A stretch of 5,833 nt of DNA from Treponema sp. (GTDB taxonomy: Bacteria > Spirochaetota > Spirochaetia > Treponematales > Breznakiellaceae), in NCBI GenBank assembly GCA_031281925.1, contig JAITES010000002.1:1-5833 (forward strand), read 5' to 3'. The stretch's first letter is position 1. Every line of letters begins with the position of its first letter. Shown one piece after another: positions 1-5,738 of this stretch. The position numbers and the translations under genes were made by a program. Under the pieces are notes generated by a model. It was not told the DNA's origin. It made no database searches and saw nothing but the letters and a program-made list of their open reading frames with translations.

Positions 1-966
1 GCTGTCCCCGTGAACCAGGCGATCCCGCAGGGCTGCTCCGCCGGGGAAGCCTTTTGTGTAGGCGCAGAAATGCTTCCGCATCTCAAAGCAGGCATGTTTC
101 TCCCCCATATCTTTGGCAAGGAGTTCCAGTTGGCGGAGTCCTGTCCGAATTCGTTCCTCCATGGACGGCAGCGTAAAGGAACCTGTCGTAAGGTAGGACT
201 TTGCGGTCTTGAATATAAAAGGATTACCCATAAGCCCCCGTGCAAACATCACCGCGGCGCAGCCTGTTGAAGAGAGCATGTTTTCCGCATCCTGGGGCGT
301 ATAGAGATCCCCGGAACCGGTGACAGGCACCGGAAGCCGGGAGGCCAGTTCCCCTATGGCATCCCAGTCCGCCCTGCCGCCGTATAACTGAGCCCTGGTC
401 CTGCCGTGGAGGCTCACCATAGCCGCTCCGGCTGCCACGGCCGCACGGGCGCATTCCATGTAGTTAATGGAATGAGAATCCCATCCGAGCCTCAGTTTGA
501 TGCTCACCGGGATTTTTCCCACATACGCCCCTGCGGCCTTCACCACTGCTTCCACGGTCTGCCCCAGCCTTTCAGGATCCTTCATCAGGGCGGCGCCCGC
601 GCCGAGTTTATTTACCTTGGGTACCGGGCAGCCCGCATTGATGTCTATTGCGGAAGGCCCCCAGGGACCCAGAAGAGCGGCCGCCATTCCCATGCGTTCA
701 GGATCGGCTCCGAAAAGCTGGATTGCGTAGTACCTTTCCCCTTCGGCCTTGCGGAGCAGCCGGTCTACAACGCTTCCGTCCCCCGGCTTTGTGTTGCTGC
801 GGATCACCGATTCGGCGGATACCAGCTCTGTAAAGGAAAAATCGGCTCCCTGTTCCGCACAGATCGCCCTAAAGGCCCTGTCCGTATACCCGGCTACCGG
901 GGCGAGAAAGAGGTTGCCGTCCAGGGAAAGGCTGCCGATTACAAGCGGACGATAGAGATTCTTCAA
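1..966 (-). CDS. dus: tRNA-dihydrouridine synthase (Dus family), 3' end cut off by window edge
   Basis: This enzyme reduces specific uridines in tRNA to dihydrouridine, using FMN and NADPH, in the cytoplasm. The frame is open for 322 codons to the window edge. Family landmarks appear in order: APVAGYTDRAFR (22-33) at the start of the TIM barrel, FTELVSAE (45-52), QLFGADPERM (83-92), the active-site loop DINAGCPVPKV (108-118) with catalytic Cys113, SIKLRLGW with FMN-contacting Lys157, LHGRTR with His187, GSGDLYTP (217-224), and FARGLMGNPF (241-250). The C-terminal tRNA-binding helical domain begins near 266 and includes MRKHF (296-300). Known Dus proteins are about 310-350 residues, so only a short tail is missing. 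The start is a TTG at 966-964: the codon just upstream is an in-frame TAA, and the barrel begins about 20 residues later. No strong ribosome site precedes it. It lies 16 bp after tatD and is probably co-transcribed and translationally coupled. The exact subfamily (A, B or C) was not resolved. Confidence 0.95.
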   Translation of the reverse strand, partial: MKNLYRPLVIGSLSLDGNLFLAPVAGYTDRAFRAICAEQGADFSFTELVSAESVIRSNTKPGDGSVVDRLLRKAEGERYYAIQLFGADPERMGMAAALLGPWGPSAIDINAGCPVPKVNKLGAGAALMKDPERLGQTVEAVVKAAGAYVGKIPVSIKLRLGWDSHSINYMECARAAVAAGAAMVSLHGRTRAQLYGGRADWDAIGELASRLPVPVTGSGDLYTPQDAENMLSSTGCAAVMFARGLMGNPFIFKTAKSYLTTGSFTLPSMEERIRTGLRQLELLAKDMGEKHACFEMRKHFCAYTKGFPGGAALRDRLVHGDS

Positions 967-998
967 TTATTCATTAGGCAAGCTACTCATTGGGCAAG
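967..998. repeat. 16-bp imperfect tandem duplication at the tatD/dus junction
   Basis: Two adjacent 16-bp units, 967-982 and 983-998, match at 13 of 16 positions. On the minus strand they read CTTGCCCAATGAGTAG and then CTTGCCTAATGAATAA. The first unit is the last 16 bp of tatD and encodes Leu-Pro-Asn-Glu-stop. The second fills the whole tatD-dus gap and also spells Leu-Pro-Asn-Glu-stop, in the frame shifted by one. All three differences are silent in that reading (CCC/CCT, GAG/GAA, TAG/TAA). The second unit's TAA directly abuts the TTG start of dus. Confidence 0.85.
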
Positions 999-1759
999 CC
1001 AAAAAACCTGTTGGAATTTTCCCACAACTGGTTGGCCGTTTCTTCTTCATCCATATCGAGCCGTTCCGCAAGGAAACGGGCGGTAGTCGGGAGGTATTTG
1101 GGCATGTTCCGCTTGCCCCGGTAGTCGGCAGGCACCATAAAAGGGCTCTCCGACTCAATAAGAATCCGGTCGAGAGGAACCACTTCAATGGTTTCATGGA
1201 GATTCCGGGCATTCCGATAGGTCAAATTCCCCGCAAAGGAGAAGTAGAGATTCAAATTGAGGGCCCGTTTGGCGTATTCGGCGTTTTCCGAATAGCAGTG
1301 CAGTACTCCGCCCTTGGGAGGCAGCCTGTCTTTCAGGATCTCCAGTACATCGTGACCGGCATCCCGGTTGTGGATGATCACGGGAAGATCCAGCTTGGTT
1401 GCCAGATCCAATTGGGTAATAAAAAGCTCTATCTGGGAATTTTTGTCCCCGAATTTCCGGTAGTAATCAAGGCCGATCTCCCCCACCGCGACAACTCTGG
1501 GCATCTGAACCGCCTGTTCAATCTGGCCCATCCAGTCCTTGCCGGGGTTCTGAACCTCCGAGGGGCTTACCCCTACCGCATGGTACACCGTAATGGCGGA
1601 TCTGAGGTTATCGTAAACCTGGGAAAAATCGTGAAGACTGTTGCAGATGGAAATAATCCGGGAAACCTGAGCCTGTCTGGCTTCCTGGACAACAATAAGC
1701 TGTTCAATAGGATCATCGACAATAAGCCCCAGATGGGCGTGAGTATCAAAATACTGCAT
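983..1759 (-). CDS. tatD: TatD-family metal-dependent hydrolase / deoxyribonuclease
   Basis: This is a 258-residue TIM-barrel amidohydrolase-superfamily protein. Characterised members are divalent-metal-dependent DNases (3'-5' exonuclease, DNA repair or degradation) in the cytoplasm; the exact substrate here is inferred only. Visible metal ligands are the N-terminal FDTHAHLG motif (His7, His9), Glu94 in GEIGLDYY, His130 in IIHNRDAG and His154 in LHCYSE. The last acidic ligand, normally Asp in an ETDSP-type motif, is Glu204 here (IESESPF). The length fits the family (about 250-270). The ATG at 1759 is preferred because it places the HxH motif at residues 7-9 as expected. It has only a weak GGA ribosome site seven bases upstream, behind a U7 tract. 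It is the first gene of the minus-strand unit, with dus 16 bp downstream, and is driven by the strong promoter at 1844-1872. The stop lies in a tandem repeat. Confidence 0.93.
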   Translation of the reverse strand: MQYFDTHAHLGLIVDDPIEQLIVVQEARQAQVSRIISICNSLHDFSQVYDNLRSAITVYHAVGVSPSEVQNPGKDWMGQIEQAVQMPRVVAVGEIGLDYYRKFGDKNSQIELFITQLDLATKLDLPVIIHNRDAGHDVLEILKDRLPPKGGVLHCYSENAEYAKRALNLNLYFSFAGNLTYRNARNLHETIEVVPLDRILIESESPFMVPADYRGKRNMPKYLPTTARFLAERLDMDEEETANQLWENSNRFFGLPNE

Positions 1760-1787
1760 GATTTAGTCCAAAAAAAGAAGATGTAAA

Positions 1788-1813
1788 GTTCTTTCCCTTT
1801 CTAATGAAAGAAC
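1788..1813 (-). promoter_or_regulatory. Inverted repeat / competing hairpins in the tatD leader
   Basis: A perfect 8-bp inverted repeat GTTCTTTC/GAAAGAAC (1788-1795 and 1806-1813) is separated by 10 bp. It lies about 24-49 nt into the predicted tatD transcript. In the RNA the 5' arm can pair with the distal GAAAGAAC, giving 8 bp and a 10-nt loop. It can instead pair with a nearer GAAAG at 1801-1797, giving 5 bp plus two G-U pairs around an AUUA tetraloop. A U7 tract (1776-1770) and then the weak GGA ribosome site follow. It could be an RNA control element or a DNA operator. A terminator is unlikely, because no gene reads into it from either side and the stem is AU-rich. Confidence 0.45.
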
Positions 1814-1822
1814 ATTTTTATT

Positions 1823-1851
1823 TTTCCAAACTGGATATTGAAAATTATACT
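1823..1851 (+). promoter_or_regulatory. Candidate rightward promoter overlapping the tatD promoter
   Basis: The -10 box TATACT (1846-1851, five of six) overlaps the minus-strand TATAAT by four bases. A -35-like TTTCCA (1823-1828, four of six) sits 17 bp upstream. The predicted start is near 1858, giving a leader of about 176 nt before the oxidoreductase gene. The -35 is weak, so this may be a secondary start site or a by-product of the symmetry of the -10 region. Confidence 0.4.
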
Positions 1852-1872
1852 ATGGTTTTTCATAGCAGTCAA
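1844..1872 (-). promoter_or_regulatory. Strong sigma-70-type promoter for tatD-dus
   Basis: On the minus strand a -35 box TTGACT (1872-1867, five of six consensus bases) is separated by exactly 17 bp from a perfect -10 box TATAAT (1849-1844). Transcription should start near 1837, giving a leader of about 78 nt before the tatD ATG. This is the best match to the housekeeping consensus in the window. Assignment is by sequence match only. Confidence 0.75.
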
Positions 1873-1876
1873 TGAA

Positions 1877-1940
1877 ATTTTGGAAGCTTTTTTTGATAAA
1901 TCATTTTATTTTCCTTGCCTTTTTTTAGGTAATCGTTTTA
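1877..1940. repeat. T-rich degenerate tandem repeat with phased T-tracts
   Basis: Segments 1887-1908 and 1919-1940 align without gaps at 17 of 22 positions. Each starts with C followed by seven Ts and ends TTTTA, offset by 32 bp, close to three helical turns. The preceding bases (ATTTTGGAAGC and ATTTTCCTTGCC) are also alike. T-richness inflates the match, so common descent is uncertain. Such phased tracts can bend DNA, and these lie between the two divergent promoters. Confidence 0.35.
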
Positions 1941-1944
1941 CAAT
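1915..1944 (+). promoter_or_regulatory. Candidate promoter for the sugar-catabolism operon
   Basis: TTGCCT (1915-1920, four of six) and TACAAT (1939-1944, five of six) are separated by 18 bp. The predicted start is near 1951, giving a leader of about 83 nt. It is closer to the operon than the other rightward candidate and is my preferred promoter for the oxidoreductase-isomerase-ABC genes. Support is by motif only. Confidence 0.45.
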
Positions 1945-1971
1945 AGGAAAAACAGGTCAAAAAATTGAGTT

Positions 1972-1998
1972 TGTTCCAAAGACTGAAGCTCCGGAACA
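1972..1998. promoter_or_regulatory. Inverted repeat, possible operator of the sugar operon
   Basis: TGTTCC (1972-1977) and GGAACA (1993-1998) form a perfect 6-bp dyad separated by 15 bp. It sits just downstream of the candidate start near 1951 and 35 bp before the first ATG, a position suited to repressor binding. The GTTC...GAAC ends and the overall span (25 bp) resemble the repeat at 1788-1813 (26 bp). No regulator gene is visible in the window. Confidence 0.3.
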
Positions 1999-2021
1999 GC
2001 CTCACTTAACATATATTCATC

Positions 2022-2027
2022 AGGAGG
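2022..2027 (+). promoter_or_regulatory. Ribosome binding site AGGAGG of the oxidoreductase gene
   Basis: A consensus AGGAGG lies six bases before the ATG at 2034. This fixes the start even though the protein has about 14 residues before the first beta strand of the Rossmann fold. Confidence 0.9.
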
Positions 2028-2033
2028 TAAGAT

Positions 2034-3206
2034 ATGATTGAAAGCAGTGCGGAAGTAAAACCGGCAGTCCGCCTCCGTTACGGTATGGTCGGCGGGGGGC
2101 CGGGGGCCTTTATCGGCGATGTACACCGCAAGGCCCTTAATCTGGACGGCATGGCGGAGATAGTCGCAGGCTGTTTTTCCCAGGATCCCGAGAAGACTGT
2201 AGCGGTAGGCGCCGCCCTGGGCATTCCTCAGGAGAGACTCTATGCCACATTTGAAGAAATGGCGGAGCAGGAATCGAAACGTGCCGACAAGATCGATTTT
2301 TTGGTGATCACTACCCCAAATACATCACACTTCCCCATAGCCAGGGCCTTTTTAAGCCGGGGAATTCCCGTCGTATGCGAAAAACCTCTGGCTACAGAGA
2401 TGAAGGATGCGGAAGAATTGGCCGCACTGGTCAAGAAAACAGGTCTTCCCTTCATGGTTACCTATAATTACACGGGGAACGTTACCATAAAACACGCCAG
2501 GGAGCTGATTCAAAAGGGTGAAATCGGCAAGGTTACCTTTGTAAACTGTGAATATCCCCAGGAATGGCTCATGGTAGAGGCGGAAAAACAGGGAAGCAAG
2601 CAGGCGATTACCCGTACCGACCCAAAACTGGCCGGACACGCCAACAGCGTCGGGGATCTGGGTTCCCATATCGAAAGCATGGTGAGCTACCTTACCGGCC
2701 TGAAGATCACTTCAGTCTGCGCCCGGCTCGACAGGATTCTTCCCGGCCGGGTTCTCGATGACAATGCCACGATCATGCTGGAGTACGACAACGGCGCCAA
2801 GGGGATCTACTGGACAAGTCAGATTGCCGCCGGTTACGATAACGCGTTCCGGGTTCGGGTCTTTGGTACCAAGGGAGCCATCGACTGGAACGAAGAGGAA
2901 TCCAACTATCTGGGGCTTTCCTATTACGGCAAACCCAAGACGATCCTCTCCCGGGGCAGGGATCCCTTCTATCCCCATGCGCAGAGTTACTCGCGGATTC
3001 CTTCCGGTCACCCGGAGGGCTACCATGAGAGCCTCGCGAATCTCTACAAAACCTTTATCAGTGCCCTGGTCAAACTCAAGGAGGGTAAGACTCTCAACGC
3101 GGAAGACCGGGACTGGCCCACCGTGGAGATGGGCGTGGACGGAGTCAAATTTATCAGCAAGTGCGTGGAAAGCTCCGAAAAGGGAGCCGTTTGGATCAAA
3201 TTCTAG
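2034..3206 (+). CDS. Gfo/Idh/MocA-family NAD(P)-dependent oxidoreductase
   Basis: This 390-residue cytoplasmic enzyme probably oxidises a ring hydroxyl of a sugar, cyclitol or glycoside to a ketone using NAD(P). The N-terminal Rossmann domain opens with GMVGGGPGAFIG (17-28), the dinucleotide loop. ITTPNTSHF (92-100) follows, then CEKPLA (115-120) with the conserved Lys118-area EKP motif (Glu116, Lys117, Pro118). The C-terminal alpha/beta substrate domain carries GDLGSHIESM (207-216), holding the family's Asp208 and catalytic-type His212. Other stretches, such as YPQEWL (174-179) and GHPEGYHESLANLY (325-338), recall the subfamily containing levoglucosan dehydrogenase-like proteins, judged from memory. 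Length is typical (330-400). It is the first gene of the right-hand operon; its stop overlaps the next gene's ribosome site and the gap is 9 bp. The TIM-barrel enzyme and sugar transporter downstream indicate a catabolic role. Family is secure; substrate and direction of reaction are unknown. Confidence 0.92.
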   Translation: MIESSAEVKPAVRLRYGMVGGGPGAFIGDVHRKALNLDGMAEIVAGCFSQDPEKTVAVGAALGIPQERLYATFEEMAEQESKRADKIDFLVITTPNTSHFPIARAFLSRGIPVVCEKPLATEMKDAEELAALVKKTGLPFMVTYNYTGNVTIKHARELIQKGEIGKVTFVNCEYPQEWLMVEAEKQGSKQAITRTDPKLAGHANSVGDLGSHIESMVSYLTGLKITSVCARLDRILPGRVLDDNATIMLEYDNGAKGIYWTSQIAAGYDNAFRVRVFGTKGAIDWNEEESNYLGLSYYGKPKTILSRGRDPFYPHAQSYSRIPSGHPEGYHESLANLYKTFISALVKLKEGKTLNAEDRDWPTVEMGVDGVKFISKCVESSEKGAVWIKF

Positions 3207-3210
3207 GAGG
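3205..3210 (+). promoter_or_regulatory. Ribosome binding site overlapping the oxidoreductase stop codon
   Basis: AGGAGG begins inside the TAG stop (3204-3206) of the upstream gene and lies five bases before the ATG at 3216. This arrangement favours translational coupling and roughly matched synthesis of the two enzymes. Confidence 0.85.
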
Positions 3211-3215
3211 ATACT

Positions 3216-4208
3216 ATGTCAAGACCAGTTACCATTTTTACGGGACAATGGGCCGATTTGCCCTTTGATGTTATGTGCGGGAAGGTTAAATCCTTCGGTT
3301 ACGACGGGGTGGAGATCGCATGCTGGGGGGATCATCTGGATCTCAAGAAAGCGGCGACAGACCCTGCCTATGTGGAGGATCGCAAGAAGATCCTCGCCAA
3401 GCACGGCCTCAAATGCTGGGCCATCGGAACTCACCTTGTGGGCCAGTGTGTTGGGGATCTCTGGGATCCCCGGCTGGACGGTTTTGCCCCCAGTGAGTTT
3501 GCCGGTAAACCCGACAAGATTCGCGCCTGGGCCGTCGAATACATGAAGTACGCCGCCACCGCCGCCAAAAACATGGGGGTTTCGGTGGCAACCGGCTTTA
3601 TGGGGAGCCCAATCTGGAAGTATTGGTACAGTTTCCCCCAGACCAGCGAGAAGATGATTGATGACGGCTTCAAGGAGATTGTCAGCCTCTGGACTCCGAT
3701 CTTTGATGAATTTGACAAGCAGGGCATCAAGTTTGCCCTGGAAGTGCATCCTACGGAGATCGCCTTTGATTACTACACCGCAGAAAGGCTCCTTAAAGAA
3801 TTCAAGTACCGGCCTACCCTGGGCTTCAACTTCGATCCCTCCCACCTTATCTGGCAGGGAGTAACCCCCCATATATTCCTCCGGGATTTTGCCAAGCACA
3901 TCTACCATGTCCACATGAAAGATGCGGCAGTTACCCTGGACGGCAAGGCGGGGATCATCGGCAGTCACATAACCTTTGGGGACACCAGGCGGGGCTGGAA
4001 CTTCCGCTCCCTGGGACACGGGAATGTCAACTTTGAAGACATCATCCGGGAACTCAATGCCATGAACTACCAGGGGCCCCTCTCGGTAGAATGGGAAGAT
4101 TCCGGCATGGAACGGGAATACGGCGCCAAAGAAGCCTGTGAGTTTGTACGGAAGGTGGATTTCTCCCCCTCCAACGTGGCCTTTGATGACGCGCTGAAAT
4201 CCGACTAG
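3216..4208 (+). CDS. Sugar phosphate isomerase/epimerase-like TIM-barrel enzyme (xylose-isomerase-like fold)
   Basis: This 330-residue protein belongs to the AP-endonuclease-2/xylose-isomerase-like barrel family, whose members isomerise, epimerise, dehydrate or eliminate sugars and cyclitols using a divalent metal. Barrel strands are visible as VTIFTGQW (5-12), GYDGVEIACWG (28-38) and KCWAIGTHLVG (66-76). Probable metal ligands are Glu176 in ALEVHPTEI, Asp207 with His210 in FNFDPSHLIWQG, His233 in YHVHMKD and Glu292 (or Glu294) in SVEWEDSGME. No signal peptide is seen, so it should be cytoplasmic. It sits between the oxidoreductase and the ABC ATPase, 9 bp from the first and 12 bp from the second. 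It therefore most likely acts on the keto-product of the oxidoreductase. Despite the family name, nothing shows that the substrate is phosphorylated. Relatives in context include IolE/IolI-type inositol enzymes and the 3-keto-glycoside cleaving or hydrating enzymes. Family is confident; the reaction is unresolved. Confidence 0.88.
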   Translation: MSRPVTIFTGQWADLPFDVMCGKVKSFGYDGVEIACWGDHLDLKKAATDPAYVEDRKKILAKHGLKCWAIGTHLVGQCVGDLWDPRLDGFAPSEFAGKPDKIRAWAVEYMKYAATAAKNMGVSVATGFMGSPIWKYWYSFPQTSEKMIDDGFKEIVSLWTPIFDEFDKQGIKFALEVHPTEIAFDYYTAERLLKEFKYRPTLGFNFDPSHLIWQGVTPHIFLRDFAKHIYHVHMKDAAVTLDGKAGIIGSHITFGDTRRGWNFRSLGHGNVNFEDIIRELNAMNYQGPLSVEWEDSGMEREYGAKEACEFVRKVDFSPSNVAFDDALKSD

Positions 4209-4220
4209 GAAAGTATAGCT

Positions 4221-5735
4221 TTGAACAACAGCAGTGATACTATTCTTTCTATCCAGGGGATCACCAAGGAATTCGACGGGGTGAAGGTCCTGGATAATGT
4301 CTCCTTCAACGTAAGACGCGGGGAGATCATGGGCCTTATCGGCGAGAACGGCGCCGGAAAGTCCACCCTCATCAAGATCATTACCGGCATATACTCCCCC
4401 AGCGGGGGGAGCATTGCCCTCAACGGCAAAGCGGTAACTATCCCCGATTATATCACTGCCAAGAGCCTGGGTATCAGCATGGTTCCCCAGGAGTTCAATC
4501 TTATCAATACCCTGGCGGTCTACGAAAATATTTTCCTGGGAAACGAAATCCGCTTAAAGTCCGGTCTTCTGGACAAGCCGAAGATGAGGGAACTGGCCGC
4601 CACACAGCTTGCCGAGCTAAAAATGCCCATAGGGGTAAACCAGCTTGTAAGCCGTCTTTCCGTAGCGGAAAAACAGATGGTGGAGATCTCCAAGGCCCTG
4701 ATGCTTCATTCAAACATCCTTATTATGGATGAACCCAGCACTACGCTCACCGGCCACGAAGTGGAAACTCTCTTTACCCTGATGCGGGATCTCAAGGCCC
4801 AGGGGGTAACGATGATCTTTGTGTCCCACAAGCTGGGAGAGATCAAGACCATCTGTGACCGGGTAACGGTGCTCCGCGACGGCAAGCTGATCAGTGTGGA
4901 CGATGTAAAGAATGTCAACGAAGAAGACATAGCCCGCAAGATGATAGGCCGCACGGATTTTCATCAGATTTTTCCCGAAAAGTTCCCCAGGGATTCGGGA
5001 ACAGAAGTTCTGGAAGTGGAGAATCTGAACATCCCCGGCCTGCTCAAGAATATTTCATTCAGCCTCCGCAAGGGAGAGGTATTGGGTTTTGCGGGCCTTG
5101 TAGGTTCCGGCCGTACCGAGCTGGCTGAGGCGGTGATGGGCCTGCGGCAGATTCACGGGGGGAACATAAACATTGCGGGGAAGGGAAAGGTAAACATAAA
5201 GAACGCCGCTGCTGCTGCGGAACTGAGCCTGGGCTACCTTTCGGAAGACAGGCAGGGCAAGGGCATTGTGCAGGGCTTTAACCTCCCCCAGAATATCACG
5301 CTGATAAGTCTTAAAAACTATGTGAAGGGAATCTTCATCAATAAATCTGCCGAGGCGGAGAAGACCGGGGAGTATATCAAGACCTTCAGGATTGCAGCGG
5401 CAAGCCAGAAGATGCCCCTGCGCTACCTTTCCGGCGGCAATCAGCAGAAAGTCTACCTTTCCCGCTGGGTTGACACCAATCCTGCAATACTTATACTGGA
5501 TGAACCGACCAGGGGTATTGACGTAAGCGCCAAACAGGAGATCTATGAATTTATCCATCAACTGGCCGGGCAGGGTATCTCCTGCATTGTTATTTCTTCC
5601 GAGCTGGAAGAGGTGATAGGACTTTGCAGCAGGGTTTATGTCATGCGGGAAGGCTCTCTGGCAGGCTGCCTTGAGGGAAATCATATAAACGAAGAAGAGA
5701 TCATGTTTCACGCAACAGGTATAAAGGGGAATTAA
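4221..5735 (+). CDS. Sugar ABC transporter, double-domain ATP-binding protein (CUT2 / RbsA-MglA-XylG type)
   Basis: This 504-residue protein has two fused nucleotide-binding domains and energises import of a monosaccharide or cyclitol at the inner face of the membrane. Domain 1 has Walker A GENGAGKST (41-49), Q-loop Gln90, a degenerate signature LSVAEKQMVEI (146-156), Walker B ILIMDEPS (Asp170, Glu171) and H-loop His203. Domain 2 has a Walker A in which Lys is replaced, GLVGSGRTEL (292-301, Arg298), then YLSEDRQGKG (339-348), a canonical signature LSGGNQQK (403-410) and Walker B LILDEPTRGID (424-434). The degenerate second Walker A is normal for this family, as is the length of about 500. The start is TTG at 4221: it gives the expected short lead-in to ILSIQGITKEF, and AGGA (4207-4210) overlaps the preceding stop ten bases upstream. 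An ATG further in would cut into domain 1. The substrate cannot be told from the ATPase; no periplasmic binding protein gene is in the window. Confidence 0.95.
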   Translation: MNNSSDTILSIQGITKEFDGVKVLDNVSFNVRRGEIMGLIGENGAGKSTLIKIITGIYSPSGGSIALNGKAVTIPDYITAKSLGISMVPQEFNLINTLAVYENIFLGNEIRLKSGLLDKPKMRELAATQLAELKMPIGVNQLVSRLSVAEKQMVEISKALMLHSNILIMDEPSTTLTGHEVETLFTLMRDLKAQGVTMIFVSHKLGEIKTICDRVTVLRDGKLISVDDVKNVNEEDIARKMIGRTDFHQIFPEKFPRDSGTEVLEVENLNIPGLLKNISFSLRKGEVLGFAGLVGSGRTELAEAVMGLRQIHGGNINIAGKGKVNIKNAAAAAELSLGYLSEDRQGKGIVQGFNLPQNITLISLKNYVKGIFINKSAEAEKTGEYIKTFRIAAASQKMPLRYLSGGNQQKVYLSRWVDTNPAILILDEPTRGIDVSAKQEIYEFIHQLAGQGISCIVISSELEEVIGLCSRVYVMREGSLAGCLEGNHINEEEIMFHATGIKGN

Positions 5736-5738
5736 TCC

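Noticed and set aside
304..320. Ser218 in Dus where many family members have Asn in a GNGD-type motif.
   Set aside because: This position varies between Dus subfamilies and, as I recall, thermophile Dus proteins also carry Ser, so it is not a sign of inactivation.
406..1086. A plus-strand open frame (226 codons) across dus and the end of tatD.
   Set aside because: The minus strand encodes complete Dus and TatD motifs here; the plus-strand protein has no family character.
1196..1786. A plus-strand open frame (196 codons) opposite most of tatD.
   Set aside because: It is antisense to intact TatD motifs and lacks a ribosome site and recognisable domains.
1838..2041. A 67-codon plus-strand open frame with TTG start, overlapping the oxidoreductase start by 8 bases.
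   Set aside because: It has no ribosome site, begins upstream of the predicted transcription starts, is AT-rich and matches no family I recognise. It is best read as intergenic DNA.
2742..2751. A 10-bp palindrome CCCGGCCGGG.
   Set aside because: It is in the middle of the oxidoreductase gene, encodes ordinary residues, and is expected by chance in GC-rich coding DNA.
3453..3471. A perfect 7-bp GGGGATC/GATCCCC hairpin with a 5-nt loop.
   Set aside because: It is inside the isomerase coding sequence, has no T-run after it and uses normal codons, so a terminator is not supported.
3219..4019. A long minus-strand open frame (266 codons) antisense to the isomerase gene.
   Set aside because: It mirrors a well-supported plus-strand gene with family motifs and has no recognisable protein features, so it is a product of codon bias.
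5094..5123. Lys replaced by Arg in the second Walker A of the ABC ATPase.
   Set aside because: A degenerate second Walker A (GLVGxGRTE) is the normal state in RbsA/MglA/XylG-type proteins.
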